Notes under the pieces: model-generated
Database searches by the model: none
The model's input: the letters and a program-made list of their open reading frames with translations, nothing else
Told to the model about the DNA's origin: nothing
Translations under genes and position numbers: made by a program
Shown: piece by piece, positions 42,319-52,747 of the stretch
Layout of the letters: every line of letters begins with the position of its first letter
How positions within the stretch are numbered: the stretch's first letter is position 1
NCBI RefSeq assembly: GCF_040812015.1
Contig: NZ_JBFNXJ010000001.1
Span: 372,001-436,000, forward strand
Length of the DNA stretch: 64,000 nucleotides
Reading direction: 5' to 3'
Origin: Chitinivorax sp. PXF-14
Lineage (GTDB): Bacteria; Pseudomonadota; Gammaproteobacteria; Burkholderiales; SCOH01

Positions 42319-43365
42319 TTAGTATAGCGCTTTACCCGCAGCGTCCTTGACTTGGTTCTTCCATGCGTTGCGCACGAGCTTCACAACGCTATCGGGCAGC
42401 GGGATGTAGTCGAGTTGCAGGGCCAGCTGGTCGCCGTTTGCATAGGCCCAGTCGAAGAACTTCAGCACTTCCTTGCCGCTTTCCGGCTTGTCTTGTGCCT
42501 TATGCACCAGGATGAAGGTGGCGCCGGTAATCGGCCAGCTGTTCTTGCCCGGCTCGTTGGTCAGAATCTCGTAGAAACCCTCGGCCTTTTCCCAGTCTGC
42601 CTGTGCGGCAGCGGACTTGAAGCTTTCTTCGCTCGGCGCGACATATTGGCCGTCACGGTTCTGCAGTTGGGTAAACGCCATCTTGTTTTGCAGTGCGTAG
42701 GCATACTCGACGTAGCCGATCGAGCCCGGGGTCAGCTTGACGTAGTTGGCTACGCCCTCGTTACCCTTGCCACCGATGCCGGAGGGCCACTTGACCGACG
42801 CTTCTTCGCCAACCTTTTCCTTCCATTCCGCGCTGACCTTGGAGAGGTAGTTGGTGAAAATGAAGGTGGTGCCAGAGCCGTCCGAACGATGGACGACGGT
42901 GATGTTCTGGTCAGGCAGCTTGACGCCGGCGTTGGTGGCGGCAATCTTCGGATCATTCCATTTTGTGACCTTGCCGAGGAAGATGTCGGCCAGCACTGCT
43001 GGCGACAGCTTGATCTGGCCTGCGGCAACGCCTTGCACATTGATGACTGGGACAACGCCACCCATCACTGTCGGGAACTGCATCAAGCCGCTTTCGGCCA
43101 GTTCCTTGGGGGTCAGTGGCTTATCCGATGCACCAAAGTCGACCGTCTTAGCCTTGATCTGCTTGATGCCACCGCCAGAACCGATCGACTGGTAATTCAT
43201 GCCGATGCCGGTCTTGTTCTTATAAGCTTCGGCCCACTTTGCATACAGAGGGTAAGGGAAGGTGGCACCGGCGCCGGTGATGTCGGCGGCCAGAGCGCTC
43301 GGGGCATGGAAGGCGGCTACAGAAATGGACGCAGCAATCAGGCCGCGGGCGAATGTGGCTTTCAT
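42319..43365 (-). CDS. pstS: Periplasmic phosphate-binding protein
   Basis: High-affinity phosphate receptor of the Pst system. A signal peptide ends at about residue 26 (APSALA-ADITGAG). The mature protein begins ADITGAGATFPYPLYAKWAEAYK; phosphate-binding segments GAGATFPYP, YQSIGSGGGIKQI, VDFGASDKPL and HRSDGSGTTFIFTNYLSKVS are all present. It has 348 residues from ATG 43365, which has GGAG seven bases upstream; an in-frame ATG at 43392 adds nine residues. A Pho box and -10 are visible upstream, so it is expected to be induced by phosphate starvation. Confidence 0.97.
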   Translation of the reverse strand: MKATFARGLIAASISVAAFHAPSALAADITGAGATFPYPLYAKWAEAYKNKTGIGMNYQSIGSGGGIKQIKAKTVDFGASDKPLTPKELAESGLMQFPTVMGGVVPVINVQGVAAGQIKLSPAVLADIFLGKVTKWNDPKIAATNAGVKLPDQNITVVHRSDGSGTTFIFTNYLSKVSAEWKEKVGEEASVKWPSGIGGKGNEGVANYVKLTPGSIGYVEYAYALQNKMAFTQLQNRDGQYVAPSEESFKSAAAQADWEKAEGFYEILTNEPGKNSWPITGATFILVHKAQDKPESGKEVLKFFDWAYANGDQLALQLDYIPLPDSVVKLVRNAWKNQVKDAAGKALY

Positions 43366-43427
43366 TAACGACTCCAAAGCAGACAAATTCATTGTAAAAA
43401 CAAGACTTGGTGGATCCAGCGGAGCAC

Positions 43428-43461
43428 ATATTAGGTTAGGAAGATTGCAGAAATATTACAA
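43428..43461 (-). promoter_or_regulatory. Putative Pho box and -10 of the pst operon
   Basis: On the minus strand, TTGTAAT-ATTT-CTGCAAT (43461-43444) is a direct repeat with 4-base spacing, each half matching the Pho box unit CTGTCAT at five of seven. TAATAT (43433-43428) follows after ten bases, the expected place for a PhoB-activated -10. Confidence 0.6.
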
Positions 43462-43491
43462 ATGGACGCCGTTGCCATCGCGGTTGCAGGT

Positions 43492-43521
43492 TTGACGCTA
43501 TTTCCGCGGTGGGCGTATAAT
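43492..43521 (+). promoter_or_regulatory. Sigma-70 promoter of tpiA
   Basis: TTGACG (43492-43497), an 18-base spacer and a perfect TATAAT (43516-43521). The predicted transcript starts about 25 bases before the tpiA start and probably runs into secG and tRNA-Leu. Confidence 0.8.
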
Positions 43522-43552
43522 CTCGAGGCTTTGCAGATCGGGGGCGGGCGCC

Positions 43553-44281
43553 TTGTCTCAGAAACTCGTTGTAGGTAATTGGAAAATGTTTGGCAGTCGC
43601 GCAATGGCGGCTGAGCTCCTGCAATTGCTGCGGGACGCCAATCTTCCGAGCGTTGTCTGTCCTCCATATCCCTATTTGCTGATGGCCGCTGATTTGCTGG
43701 CCGGCTCTGCTGTCAAGGTGGGGGCGCAGGATCTCGAGTACAGGGATGAAGGCGCATACACCGGTGAGGTGTCCGGCCCCATGCTTCGAGATGTCGGTTG
43801 CTCTCACGTGATCGTTGGCCACTCCGAGCGCCGCGCGCTGTATGGTGAGAACGATGCGTTGGTCGTGGAGAAGGTGCGTGCTGCGCTGCGTCATGGCTTG
43901 ACGCCGGTCGTGTGCGTGGGTGAGCACCTGGAGCAGCGTCAGCGTGGGCTTGCCAAGCGCGTAGTGCTTGATCAATTGAATGCTGTGATCAATGGTATTG
44001 GCGCGGAGTCCTTTGCTCGGGTGTTGGTGGCCTATGAGCCTGTCTGGGCTATTGGGTCGGGTGTTGCTGCGACACTCGATGATGTGGCCGAGATGCATGT
44101 TGCGATGCGGGCCGCATTGCGCGATGCGAATTGTGATGGTGTCGCCTTGCTCTATGGCGGCAGCGTTAAGCCAGATAACGCTGGGCAGCTGTTGTCCCTG
44201 CACGCGGTTGACGGGGTCCTGGTTGGTGGGGCGTCACTTGTCGCCGACTCCTTTTTGCGAATTTGCAGTGCAGCAAAGTGA
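43553..44281 (+). CDS. tpiA: Triosephosphate isomerase
   Basis: Interconverts dihydroxyacetone phosphate and glyceraldehyde-3-phosphate. Active-site residues are in place: Asn9 and Lys11 in VGNWKMFG, His in VIVGHSERR (about residue 90) and Glu in VLVAYEPVWAIGSG (about 163). The phosphate loop LYGGSVKPDN and GGASL close the barrel. The only start agreeing with the family N-terminus is TTG 43553, behind a G-rich stretch that is a poor ribosome binding site. At 242 residues it is slightly shorter than the usual ~250. secG follows after 13 bases. Confidence 0.96.
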   Translation: MSQKLVVGNWKMFGSRAMAAELLQLLRDANLPSVVCPPYPYLLMAADLLAGSAVKVGAQDLEYRDEGAYTGEVSGPMLRDVGCSHVIVGHSERRALYGENDALVVEKVRAALRHGLTPVVCVGEHLEQRQRGLAKRVVLDQLNAVINGIGAESFARVLVAYEPVWAIGSGVAATLDDVAEMHVAMRAALRDANCDGVALLYGGSVKPDNAGQLLSLHAVDGVLVGGASLVADSFLRICSAAK

Positions 44282-44294
44282 TTGGATACAATAA

Positions 44295-44633
44295 ATGGAA
44301 ATTTTGAAGACGGTAGTGCAGATCATCAATGTGTTGGCTGCGCTGGGTTTGATTGTTCTCGTGCTGATGCAGCATGGCAAGGGTGCGGACATGGGGGCCG
44401 CATTTGGTAGCGGCGCATCAGGCAGCTTGTTTGGCGCATCCGGTTCTGCCAACTTCCTGAGCCGTTCTACTGCCGTGCTTGCGCTGGTCTTCTTTGTGTC
44501 CTGCCTCGGCTTGGTGTCGCTTGATGCCAAGAAATCAGGCGCACTCGGGGTGATGGGGGGGCATGTAACAGCTCCTGTTGCACCGTCCTCTACTGGAGCG
44601 CCCCAGCCTAAACCGGCTGGAATTCCTGACTAG
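44295..44633 (+). CDS. secG: Preprotein translocase subunit SecG
   Basis: Small subunit of the SecYEG channel. Two membrane helices (about residues 3-20 and 52-71) flank the conserved loop LVLMQHGKGADMGAAFGSGASGSLFGASGSANFLSRSTA. The C-terminal tail is Pro/Ala-rich. At 112 residues it is normal. It sits between tpiA (13 bases upstream) and tRNA-Leu (8 bases downstream), the conserved tpiA-secG-tRNA-nuo order, and is surely co-transcribed with both. Confidence 0.95.
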   Translation: MEILKTVVQIINVLAALGLIVLVLMQHGKGADMGAAFGSGASGSLFGASGSANFLSRSTAVLALVFFVSCLGLVSLDAKKSGALGVMGGHVTAPVAPSSTGAPQPKPAGIPD

Positions 44634-44641
44634 AATAATTT

Positions 44642-44726
44642 GCCGACATGGTGAAATTGGTGGGCACACTATCTTGAGGGGGTAGTGGGGCGACCCGTGT
44701 GAGTTCGAGTCTCACTGTCGGCACCA
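44642..44726 (+). tRNA. tRNA-Leu (anticodon GAG)
   Basis: An 85-base class II tRNA with encoded CCA. The acceptor stem GCCGACA pairs with TGTCGGC. The anticodon stem CTATC/GGTAG encloses loop TTGAGGG with anticodon GAG, reading CUC and CUU. The variable arm is long, as required for leucine, and the T-stem GTGAG/CTCAC holds loop TTCGAGT. It begins eight bases after secG. Confidence 0.95.
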
Positions 44727-44734
44727 GGTTTTTG

Positions 44735-44758
44735 AAATCAGACGTGGCCGTCTGATTT
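44735..44758 (+). terminator. Hairpin after tRNA-Leu
   Basis: AAATCAGACG pairs perfectly with CGTCTGATTT around TGGC, eight bases after the tRNA. The tail is not a T-run, so it may be a partial terminator or processing signal between the tRNA and the nuo operon. Confidence 0.5.
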
Positions 44759-44831
44759 GCTCTACAAAGATAAAAACATGATCAGGGGTGTGCCCATCCT
44801 TGGTGGCTATTGATGCGGTTGTGGAGTGCAA

Positions 44832-45188
44832 ATGCTGCAAAACTATTTCCCTATACTGTTGTTCGTCGTGGTTGGCTTGCTGGTTGGGGTTGGACCAATT
44901 TTTCTGGGCTGGATATTGTCGACCAGTCGTCCGGACGCCGAAAAGCTGTCGCCATATGAGTGTGGCTTTGAGGCGTTTGAAGATGCGCGGATGAAGTTCG
45001 ATGTCCGTTACTACCTCATTGCCATCCTGTTCATTATTTTCGATCTGGAGACCGCCTTCCTCCTGCCGTGGGGTGTGGCGCTGAAGGATCTGGGTATGCC
45101 CGGTCTGATCACCATGGTCGTGTTCCTGATCGAATTGGTTGTTGGCTTTGTTTATCTGTGGAAGAAGGGGGCGCTGGAATGGGAATAG
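44832..45188 (+). CDS. nuoA: NADH-quinone oxidoreductase subunit A
   Basis: First membrane subunit of complex I, 118 residues with three membrane helices. The conserved loop [48 protein letters not shown] contains the cysteine and acidic residues near the quinone entry. ATG 44832 has GGAG five bases upstream; a GTG two codons earlier overlaps that site. It begins the 14-gene nuo operon, and its 3' end overlaps nuoB by ten bases. Confidence 0.96.
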   Translation: MLQNYFPILLFVVVGLLVGVGPIFLGWILSTSRPDAEKLSPYECGFEAFEDARMKFDVRYYLIAILFIIFDLETAFLLPWGVALKDLGMPGLITMVVFLIELVVGFVYLWKKGALEWE

Positions 45189-45655
45189 AAGGCGTATTGG
45201 AAAAGGGCTTCGTCACTACTACGGCTGACAAGCTGATCAACTGGACGCGTACGGGTTCCCTCTGGCCGATGACCTTCGGTCTCGCTTGCTGTGCTGTTGA
45301 AATGATGCATGCCGGCGCAGCACGTTACGACCTTGATCGTTTTGGCATTGTATTTCGCCCGAGCCCGCGTCAATCCGATTTGATGATCGTTGCAGGCACC
45401 TTATGTAATAAGATGGCGCCCGCGTTGCGCAAGGTCTACGACCAAATGCCTGAGCCGCGCTGGGTTCTGTCGATGGGGTCCTGTGCCAATGGTGGTGGTT
45501 ACTACCACTACTCATATTCCGTTGTTCGTGGCTGTGATCGCATCGTGCCGGTTGACGTGTATGTCCCGGGTTGCCCTCCGACGGCCGAGGCCTTGCTCTA
45601 CGGCATCATTCAGCTGCAGAACAAGATTAAGCGAACCTATACGATCGCTCGTTGA
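45179..45655 (+). CDS. nuoB: NADH-quinone oxidoreductase subunit B
   Basis: Carries cluster N2, which reduces quinone. The ligands are C37 and C38 ([10 protein letters not shown]), C102 ([12 protein letters not shown]) and C132 ([14 protein letters not shown]), all present in 158 residues. ATG 45179 lies within the last codons of nuoA, so translation is coupled. There is no good start further downstream, because [12 protein letters not shown] lies soon after. Confidence 0.97.
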   Translation: MGIEGVLEKGFVTTTADKLINWTRTGSLWPMTFGLACCAVEMMHAGAARYDLDRFGIVFRPSPRQSDLMIVAGTLCNKMAPALRKVYDQMPEPRWVLSMGSCANGGGYYHYSYSVVRGCDRIVPVDVYVPGCPPTAEALLYGIIQLQNKIKRTYTIAR

Positions 45656-45667
45656 GCAGGAATGAAT

Positions 45668-46261
45668 ATGGGGCAGAAGTTGGAAAAATTGAGCGCGGCC
45701 CTTGATGGCGCGTTGGCAGGAAAGCTGGTTTCCCGGGTTTCGCGCCTTGGCGAGTTGACTATCGTGATCAAGTCGGCTGACTGGCTGGTAGTGTCCACTG
45801 TGTTGCGTGATTCGTCTGAATTGGCCTTCGAGCAGTGTATCGATGTCTGTGGCGTCGATTATAGTGCCTATGGCGACGGTGCATGGGATGGCGCACGCTT
45901 TGCCGCCGTTTACCACCTGTTGTCCGTCAAGAATAATTGGCGTCTTCGCGTCCGCGTGTTTGCCGATGATGATGAAATGCCGGTGCTCGATTCCATGGTC
46001 ATGACGTGGCCAGCGGTTAACTGGTTCGAGCGTGAGGCATTCGACCTTTACGGTATCGTCTTCCGTGGCCACCCGGATCTTCGTCGTATCCTCACTGACT
46101 ATGGTTTTGTCGGTCACCCATTCCGCAAGGACTTCCCGTTGTCCGGTTACGTCGAAATGCGTTACGACCCGGAACAGCAGCGTGTGATCTATCAACCCGT
46201 CACCATCGAACCGCGCGAAATCGTTCCGCGCATCATCCGCGAGGAGAGCTACGGTGGCTGA
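45668..46261 (+). CDS. nuoC: NADH-quinone oxidoreductase subunit C
   Basis: A 30-kDa-type peripheral-arm subunit, here separate from NuoD (not fused as in E. coli). The signature [44 protein letters not shown] is near residues 115-160, and [16 protein letters not shown] ends it. Two ATGs are close together, 45662 and 45668. I choose 45668 because AGGA directly abuts the first and is six bases from the second. It overlaps nuoD by eight bases. Confidence 0.95.
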   Translation: MGQKLEKLSAALDGALAGKLVSRVSRLGELTIVIKSADWLVVSTVLRDSSELAFEQCIDVCGVDYSAYGDGAWDGARFAAVYHLLSVKNNWRLRVRVFADDDEMPVLDSMVMTWPAVNWFEREAFDLYGIVFRGHPDLRRILTDYGFVGHPFRKDFPLSGYVEMRYDPEQQRVIYQPVTIEPREIVPRIIREESYGG

Positions 46262-47507
46262 AATCCGTAATTACACCCTCAACTTCGGCCCGCAGCACCC
46301 CGCTGCGCACGGTGTGTTGCGCTTGGTGCTCGAGCTCGATGGCGAAGTGATTGAGCGCGCCGATCCACATATCGGGCTGCTGCATCGCGGGACCGAGAAG
46401 CTCGCTGAGAACAAGACCTTCCTTCAGTCTGTTCCTTACATGGATCGCCTCGACTACGTGTCGATGATGTCCAACGAGCACGCGTACGTCATGGCGATCG
46501 AGAAATTGCTGCAACTCGATGTTCCGGTCCGTGCTCAGTACATCCGGGTGATGTTCGATGAGATTACCCGGATTCTGAATCATCTGTTGTGGATCGGAGC
46601 TCACGCGCTCGATATCGGCGCGATGACGATGTTCCTCTATGCGTTCCGTGAGCGTGAAGACCTGATGGACTGCTACGAGGCAGTGTCGGGTGCACGCATG
46701 CACGCAGCGTATTATCGTCCGGGCGGGGTCTATCGCGATCTGCCTGACTCGATGCCGCAGTACACCTTTTCCAAGCTCAAGAATGCGGCACAACTTGCCA
46801 AGCTGAACGAAAATCGTCAGGGTTCGCTGCTCGACTTCATTGATGATTTCGTGGCCCGTTTTCCGACGTGCGTGGACGAGTACGAGACGCTGCTGACCGA
46901 CAACCGTATCTGGAAGCAACGTACTGTCGGGATTGGTGTTGTGTCGCCGGAGCGCGCATTGGCGCTTGGCTTCACCGGCGCCATGCTGCGTGGTTCCGGC
47001 ATCGCGTGGGATTTGCGCAAGAAGCAGCCGTACGAGGTGTACGCCGATCTTGATTTTGATATTCCTGTCGGCGTCGAGGGTGATTGTTACGACCGTTATC
47101 TGGTGCGCATGGAAGAGATGCGCCAGTCCAATCGCATCATCAAGCAGTGTGTTGATTGGCTGCGCAAGAACCCGGGCCCCGTCATCACGGATAACCACAA
47201 GGTGGCGCCACCTTCCCGCCTCGATATGAAGACGAACATGGAAGAGCTGATTCACCACTTCAAACTGTTTACCGAGGGCATGCATGTGCCCGTAGGTGAG
47301 GCTTACGCGGCGGTGGAACATCCCAAGGGTGAGTTCGGCATTTACCTGGTGTCGGATGGGGCAAATAAGCCGTATCGCTTGAAAATTCGGGCTCCCGGCT
47401 ATTCGCACCTTGCTGCGCTGGATGAAATGGCGCGTGGCCACATGATTGCGGATGCAGTGGCAATCATTGGGACGCAGGATATCGTATTTGGGGAGATTGA
47501 CCGCTAA
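46254..47507 (+). CDS. nuoD: NADH-quinone oxidoreductase subunit D
   Basis: The 49-kDa-type subunit that with NuoB forms the quinone-binding site. [23 protein letters not shown] at the N-terminus includes the quinone-loop His residues. [33 protein letters not shown] follows. The C-terminus [41 protein letters not shown] is the family ending. At 417 residues it is full length. Its TAA stop overlaps the nuoE start by one base (TAATG). Confidence 0.98.
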   Translation: MAEIRNYTLNFGPQHPAAHGVLRLVLELDGEVIERADPHIGLLHRGTEKLAENKTFLQSVPYMDRLDYVSMMSNEHAYVMAIEKLLQLDVPVRAQYIRVMFDEITRILNHLLWIGAHALDIGAMTMFLYAFREREDLMDCYEAVSGARMHAAYYRPGGVYRDLPDSMPQYTFSKLKNAAQLAKLNENRQGSLLDFIDDFVARFPTCVDEYETLLTDNRIWKQRTVGIGVVSPERALALGFTGAMLRGSGIAWDLRKKQPYEVYADLDFDIPVGVEGDCYDRYLVRMEEMRQSNRIIKQCVDWLRKNPGPVITDNHKVAPPSRLDMKTNMEELIHHFKLFTEGMHVPVGEAYAAVEHPKGEFGIYLVSDGANKPYRLKIRAPGYSHLAALDEMARGHMIADAVAIIGTQDIVFGEIDR

Positions 47508-47980
47508 TGCTGTCCGCTGAATCCCTCGCAAAAATTGACCGGGAAGTCGCCAAGTATCCGGCAGATCAGGCTCGATCCGCTGTGATGGGGGCATTGCGCA
47601 TCGCTCAGGCCGAAAAGGGCTGGCTTGCAACCGAGACCATCGAGTTCGTTGCCAACTACATCGGTATCGCGCCTGTCGCGGCCTATGAGGTGGCGACCTT
47701 CTACAATATGTACGATCTGAAACCCGTCGGTCGGCACAAGTTGACGGTCTGTACCAATTTGCCCTGTGCCTTGTCCGGTGGCGTTGACGCCGGTGAGTAC
47801 CTCAAGCAGAAGCTGGGCATCGCCTACGGTGAAACAACAGGCGACGGCAAGTTCACGCTGGTAGAAGGCGAGTGCATGGGGGCCTGTGGGGATGCTCCGG
47901 TGATGCTGCTCAACAATCACCAGATGTGCAGCTTCATGACCCATGAAGCCATTGATCAAAAGCTGGCGGAGTTGAAGTAA
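47507..47980 (+). CDS. nuoE: NADH-quinone oxidoreductase subunit E
   Basis: The 24-kDa-type subunit with the [2Fe-2S] cluster N1a. Cluster ligands are in TVCTNLPCALSGG and GECMGACGDAP (C-x4-C and C-x3-C). The N-terminal helical domain (AVMGALRIAQAEKGWLATETIEFVANYIGI) and YEVATFYNMYDLKPVG are standard. At 157 residues it is full length. It overlaps nuoD by one base, and nuoF begins immediately after its stop. Confidence 0.97.
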   Translation: MLSAESLAKIDREVAKYPADQARSAVMGALRIAQAEKGWLATETIEFVANYIGIAPVAAYEVATFYNMYDLKPVGRHKLTVCTNLPCALSGGVDAGEYLKQKLGIAYGETTGDGKFTLVEGECMGACGDAPVMLLNNHQMCSFMTHEAIDQKLAELK

Positions 47981-49276
47981 ATGGCAGTCTTTGAAAGTGG
48001 TGTGATCTTTGAGGGTGTCGATACTCGCGATCCAAACTGCTGGACGCTGGATGCCTATCGCGCGCGCGGTGGCTATCAAGCGTTGACACGTATTCTGGAG
48101 TCGAAAGTGACTCAGGATGACGTGATTGCGGAGGTCAAGAGCTCTTCCTTGCGCGGCCGCGGTGGTGCTGGCTTTCCGACGGGATTGAAGTGGAGCTTCA
48201 TGCCGCGCCAGTTCCCCGGCGATAAGTATGTTGTTTGTAATAGTGACGAAGGTGAGCCCGGGACATTCAAGGACCGCGACATCATGCGTTATAACCCGCA
48301 CTCCCTGATCGAAGGAATGATCATCGCAGGCTATGCCATGGGGGCGAAGCGGGGCTACAACTACATTCACGGTGAAATTTTCGAAGTCTACGAACTGTTC
48401 GAGGCTGCGCTCGATGAAGCCCGTCAGGCGGGCTTGCTGGGCGATAATATTCTCGGCTCCGGATTCTCGTTCGACCTGTTTGCCCACCATGGCTACGGCG
48501 CATATATCTGTGGTGAAGAAACCGCATTGCTCGAGTCGTTGGAGGGGAAGAAGGGGCAACCGCGCTTCAAGCCGCCGTTCCCCGCGAGCTTCGGCCTCTA
48601 CGGTAAGCCGACCACGATCAATAACACTGAATCGTTTGCTTCGGTACCGTTCATTATCAAGGACGGTGCTCAGAGGTTTCTCGAGCTGGGCAAGCCAAAC
48701 AACGGCGGAACCAAGCTGTTCTCGGTGTCCGGTCATGTGACTCGGCCCGGTAACTACGAAATTCCCTTGGGCATGCCTTTTGCCCAGTTGTTGGAGATGG
48801 CTGGCGGCATGCGGGGCGGCAAGAAGCTCAAGGCCGTCATTCCCGGTGGTTCGTCGGCGCCGGTCCTGCCGGGTCAGGTCATGATGGACCTGACAATGGA
48901 CTATGACAGCATCTCAAAAGCCGGGTCGATGCTTGGCTCCGGGGCTGTCATCGTGATGAATGAAGACGTGTGCATGGTCAAGGCGCTTGAGCGTTTAGCC
49001 TACTTCTATTACGAAGAGTCCTGTGGCCAATGTACCCCGTGTCGTGAGGGGACTGGCTGGCTGTATCGCGTCGTACACCGGATTGAAAACGGCCTCGGAC
49101 ATCCGGACGACCTGGATTTGCTGGATTCGGTCGGCAATAACATGGCGGGGCGCACAATCTGTGCGTTGGCAGATGCAGCCGTATTCCCGGTACGTAGTTT
49201 CACCAAGCACTTCCGCTCGGAGTTCGAGTATCACATCGAACACAAGAAGTGTCTGGTTGACCACAAATGGTGTTGA
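47981..49276 (+). CDS. nuoF: NADH-quinone oxidoreductase subunit F
   Basis: The 51-kDa-type subunit that binds NADH and FMN and carries [4Fe-4S] cluster N3. The NADH/FMN glycine loop is [20 protein letters not shown] near residues 51-70. [17 protein letters not shown] follows. The SLBB domain is in the middle, and the N3 motif [15 protein letters not shown] is near 346-360 with the last cysteine in GRTICALAD. At 431 residues it is full length. Confidence 0.98.
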   Translation: MAVFESGVIFEGVDTRDPNCWTLDAYRARGGYQALTRILESKVTQDDVIAEVKSSSLRGRGGAGFPTGLKWSFMPRQFPGDKYVVCNSDEGEPGTFKDRDIMRYNPHSLIEGMIIAGYAMGAKRGYNYIHGEIFEVYELFEAALDEARQAGLLGDNILGSGFSFDLFAHHGYGAYICGEETALLESLEGKKGQPRFKPPFPASFGLYGKPTTINNTESFASVPFIIKDGAQRFLELGKPNNGGTKLFSVSGHVTRPGNYEIPLGMPFAQLLEMAGGMRGGKKLKAVIPGGSSAPVLPGQVMMDLTMDYDSISKAGSMLGSGAVIVMNEDVCMVKALERLAYFYYEESCGQCTPCREGTGWLYRVVHRIENGLGHPDDLDLLDSVGNNMAGRTICALADAAVFPVRSFTKHFRSEFEYHIEHKKCLVDHKWC

Positions 49277-49313
49277 TCCGGTAACCGGATCGTGCAACAG
49301 GTAGCTGATCGCT

Positions 49314-51680
49314 ATGCTCGAAATCGAAATCGACGGTAACAAACTCACAGTGCCAGACGGCTCGACCGTCATGGAAGCGGCCAACTCGATTGGTACTTAC
49401 ATTCCGCACTTCTGCTATCACAAGAAACTGTCCATCGCAGCCAACTGCCGCATGTGCCTGGTTGAGGTTGAAAAGGCACCGAAGCCGTTGCCGGCCTGTG
49501 CGACGCCGGTCACGGATGGAATGAAGGTACATACCCATTCCACGCTGGCAAGCAAGGCGCAGAAGGGTGTGATGGAGTTCCTGCTGATCAATCACCCGCT
49601 GGATTGCCCAATCTGTGACCAGGGGGGCGAATGCCAGTTGCAGGACTTGGCTGTGGGTTACGGCAACAGTGCTTCGCGTTATCAGGAGGAGAAGCGCGTG
49701 GTCGTCAACAAGAACATGGGGCCGCTGATTTCGACCGACATGACGCGTTGCATACATTGCACGCGTTGTGTTCGCTTCACTGAAGAGATCGGCGGATTCC
49801 AGGAGATCGGGATGGCCAATCGCGGCGAGCATTCCGAGATCCTGCCGTTCATCAATAAGACCGTCGATTCCGAAATTTCCGGCAACGTCATTGATCTATG
49901 TCCGGTTGGCGCGTTGACCTCCAAGCCGTTCCGCTATAGTGCGCGGACTTGGGAGCTGTCGCGTCGCAAGTCGGTCAGCCCGCATGATGGCCTGGGCGCA
50001 AACCTGGTTGTTCAGGTCAAGCAGGGGCAGGTGATGCGCGTGCTGCCCCGTGAAAACGAATCCATCAACGAATGCTGGTTGGCTGACCGTGATCGCTTCT
50101 CTTACGAGGCGCTCAACTCCGAGCAGCGTTTGACCAAGCCTATGCTCAAGCATGGTGGGGTGTGGCAGGAGGTGGACTGGCAGACTGCGCTTGATTACGT
50201 TGTCCACGGCCTCAAGGATATCAAGCTGCGCCATGGCGCTGAGGCGATCGGCGCGCTGGCTACCCAGCACAGCACGCTCGAGGAACTCTACCTGTTGCAG
50301 CGCCTGGTCCGTGCACTTGGCAGCGGCAATATCGATACCCGTACTCGCCAGGCAGACTTCAGTGCAGATGGCAAGGAAAGCGGCATCGCGTGGCTGGGCC
50401 AGTCGATTGCGAGTTTGAGCACCAAAAATAGCGTGTTGCTCGTCGGCTCCAATGTTCGCAAGGAACAACCGCTCATCGCTGCACGGCTGCGTCATACGGT
50501 GAAAAAAGGTGGCCAGCTGTCGGTCATCAACCCGGTTGGGTATGACCTCCTGTGCAAGACGCATGAGCAATTCGTTGTCGCGCCATCCGAGTTTGTCGCC
50601 GTCTTGGCAGAAGTGCTTAAGGCTGCGTCGTCGCAACAGCAGCAAACGTTGCCTGCGGAGCTCAGTGCCCTGGTGGCGTCTGTGTCGGTGTCTGAGTGTG
50701 CGGCTCGTATCGCCGATAGTCTGGTCAAGGGTGAGGATGCTGCGATCCTGCTGGGACAACTGGCTCAACATCATCCCCAGTATTACACCATTCGCATGCT
50801 TGCCAACGCCATTGCAAGCGTTACCGGTGCGCAATGCGGCGAATTTGCTGAGGCGGCCAATACTGTCGGTGCCTCGCTGGCGGGCGCTCACCCGCTGCAC
50901 GCGGAATTGCGTCGTGCTGGTGTCGTCGGTAAAAACGCAGGGCAGATGCTGGCTAGTCCGTTGAAGGCATATCTGTTGCTCAACACCGAAGTCGAACTGG
51001 ACAGCAACAATTCGCAACAGGCCCTGGCGACGGTGAAGCAGGCCGATATGGTTGTCGTGTTCAGCGCATTCAAGCATCAAGCCCTGGACTATGCTGACGT
51101 GTTGTTGCCGATTGCTCCGTTCAGCGAAACTTCCGGGACCTTCGTCAACACCGAGGGTGTGGCTCAAAGCTTCAACGGTGTGGTCAAACCGCTAGGAGAC
51201 ACTCGTCCGGCATGGAAGGTCCTGCGCGTCCTGGGTAATCTGCTCGATGTTCCTGGCTTCGAGTTCAATTCCTCGGAAGAAATCAGAGATCAACTGTTGT
51301 CGATTGGTGAACCAGCGCTGCGCGAATTACTTGGAAATGGCGTTCAGTTCGAGGTGGCGGGTGCTCAGCCTGTAACAGGGTTGCAGCGCGTTGGTGAAGT
51401 GCCGATTTATCAGGCCGATGCATTGGTGCGCCGTGCTCCGTCCCTGCAACTCACCAAAGATGCGGCAACGCCTGTGGCGTCCTTGTCCTCTAATGATGCC
51501 GAGCGACTTGGCCTGAAGCAGGGGGATCGAGTCAAGGTCAAGCAGGGCGGCGTAACTGCCGAGTTGGCACTGAAAGTTGATGCGGCACAGGCAGAAGGAA
51601 CCGTGCTGGTGCCGGCAGCCCATCCCTTGACCGCAGGCCTCGGCGAAATGTTCGGAACGATTGAAGTGGAGCGTGCCTGA
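49314..51680 (+). CDS. nuoG: NADH-quinone oxidoreductase subunit G
   Basis: Largest peripheral subunit, 788 residues. N1b ligands: C34, C45, C48, C62. N5: His94 with C98, C101, C107 in [15 protein letters not shown]4: C146, C149, C152 and the cysteine of DLCPVGAL. After these the molybdopterin-oxidoreductase-like domain begins, but the N7 motif (CxxCxxxC about residue 230) found in E. coli and Thermus is absent; the corresponding stretch has no cysteines. ATG 49314 is the first in frame. A molydopterin-binding-like beta-barrel ([22 protein letters not shown]) ends the protein. Confidence 0.97.
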   Translation: MLEIEIDGNKLTVPDGSTVMEAANSIGTYIPHFCYHKKLSIAANCRMCLVEVEKAPKPLPACATPVTDGMKVHTHSTLASKAQKGVMEFLLINHPLDCPICDQGGECQLQDLAVGYGNSASRYQEEKRVVVNKNMGPLISTDMTRCIHCTRCVRFTEEIGGFQEIGMANRGEHSEILPFINKTVDSEISGNVIDLCPVGALTSKPFRYSARTWELSRRKSVSPHDGLGANLVVQVKQGQVMRVLPRENESINECWLADRDRFSYEALNSEQRLTKPMLKHGGVWQEVDWQTALDYVVHGLKDIKLRHGAEAIGALATQHSTLEELYLLQRLVRALGSGNIDTRTRQADFSADGKESGIAWLGQSIASLSTKNSVLLVGSNVRKEQPLIAARLRHTVKKGGQLSVINPVGYDLLCKTHEQFVVAPSEFVAVLAEVLKAASSQQQQTLPAELSALVASVSVSECAARIADSLVKGEDAAILLGQLAQHHPQYYTIRMLANAIASVTGAQCGEFAEAANTVGASLAGAHPLHAELRRAGVVGKNAGQMLASPLKAYLLLNTEVELDSNNSQQALATVKQADMVVVFSAFKHQALDYADVLLPIAPFSETSGTFVNTEGVAQSFNGVVKPLGDTRPAWKVLRVLGNLLDVPGFEFNSSEEIRDQLLSIGEPALRELLGNGVQFEVAGAQPVTGLQRVGEVPIYQADALVRRAPSLQLTKDAATPVASLSSNDAERLGLKQGDRVKVKQGGVTAELALKVDAAQAEGTVLVPAAHPLTAGLGEMFGTIEVERA

Positions 51681-51682
51681 TC

Positions 51683-52729
51683 ATGTTGGAATTTCTCCAA
51701 AATTTGCTTGGGGCACCTGCAGGCCAAACCGTCTGGACGCTACTGAAGATTGTGGCAATCGTATTGCCGATGTTCGGCTGTGTGGCTTATCTGACGCTTG
51801 CCGAGCGCAAAGTGATTGGTTACATGCAGATCCGTATCGGCCCCAACCGTGTAGGGCCGCTTGGTCTGCTGCAGCCGATCGCCGACGCCCTCAAGTTGAT
51901 GCTCAAGGAAATTGTTCTGCCAACGAGCGCCAACAAGAGCTTGTTCGTATTGGCTCCGGTGCTGTCGATTGCACCTGCGATGGTTGCTTGGGCGGTCATA
52001 CCGTTCACACCAGAGATGGTGCTGTCCAATATCGATGCTGGCGTGCTGTACATCATGGCGGTGTCGTCGATTGGCGTATACGGCATCATCCTTGCTGGTT
52101 GGGCTTCCAATTCAAAATACGCATTCCTTGGCGCCATGCGGTCGGCAGCACAGATGGTGTCGTATGAAGTGGCGATGGGCTTTGCATTGGTCGGTGTGTT
52201 GATGGTGTCGTCAAGCCTGAATTTTGTCGAGATCGTCAACGTTCAGGGCAAGGGTCTGTTCGGTGGTAGTGCGCTGAGCTGGAACTGGATCCCGCTGTTC
52301 CCGATGTTCCTCGTCTACCTGATCTCCGGGGTTGCGGAGACCAACCGGGCGCCTTTTGACGTGGCTGAGGGTGAGTCCGAAATCGTGGCCGGCTTCCACG
52401 TCGAATATTCGGGGATGGTGTTTGCCATATTCTTCCTGGCTGAATATGCAAACATGATCCTGATCTCGGCGCTGACTTCGATCATGTTCATGGGGGGGTG
52501 GTTGTCTCCGTTCCCGGCCTCGTGGGGGCTCATTGGCGCGCCAAGTTTCATTTGGCTCGCGGCCAAGGTGGCATTCATTCTGTTCTGCTTCCTGTGGTTC
52601 CGTGCAACATTCCCGCGCTACCGTTATGACCAGATCATGCGCTTGGGTTGGAAGATTTTCTTGCCCGTAACGATGGTGTGGGTTGCGGTGCTGGGCGTGT
52701 GGATGATGTCTCCATACTCGCTGTGGTAA
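51683..52729 (+). CDS. nuoH: NADH-quinone oxidoreductase subunit H
   Basis: Membrane subunit next to the quinone cavity, 348 residues with about eight helices. [41 protein letters not shown] near residues 34-74 and [45 protein letters not shown] near 213-257 are the two signature blocks with conserved acidic residues. It begins two bases after the nuoG stop. An amphipathic N-terminal helix precedes the first membrane span. Confidence 0.98.
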   Translation: MLEFLQNLLGAPAGQTVWTLLKIVAIVLPMFGCVAYLTLAERKVIGYMQIRIGPNRVGPLGLLQPIADALKLMLKEIVLPTSANKSLFVLAPVLSIAPAMVAWAVIPFTPEMVLSNIDAGVLYIMAVSSIGVYGIILAGWASNSKYAFLGAMRSAAQMVSYEVAMGFALVGVLMVSSSLNFVEIVNVQGKGLFGGSALSWNWIPLFPMFLVYLISGVAETNRAPFDVAEGESEIVAGFHVEYSGMVFAIFFLAEYANMILISALTSIMFMGGWLSPFPASWGLIGAPSFIWLAAKVAFILFCFLWFRATFPRYRYDQIMRLGWKIFLPVTMVWVAVLGVWMMSPYSLW

Positions 52730-52747
52730 GAGGCAGAGGTCGAGTAA

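Noticed and set aside
46233-48736. Two long minus-strand frames opposite nuoD, nuoE and nuoF
   Set aside because: Antisense to complex I genes whose motifs are complete.
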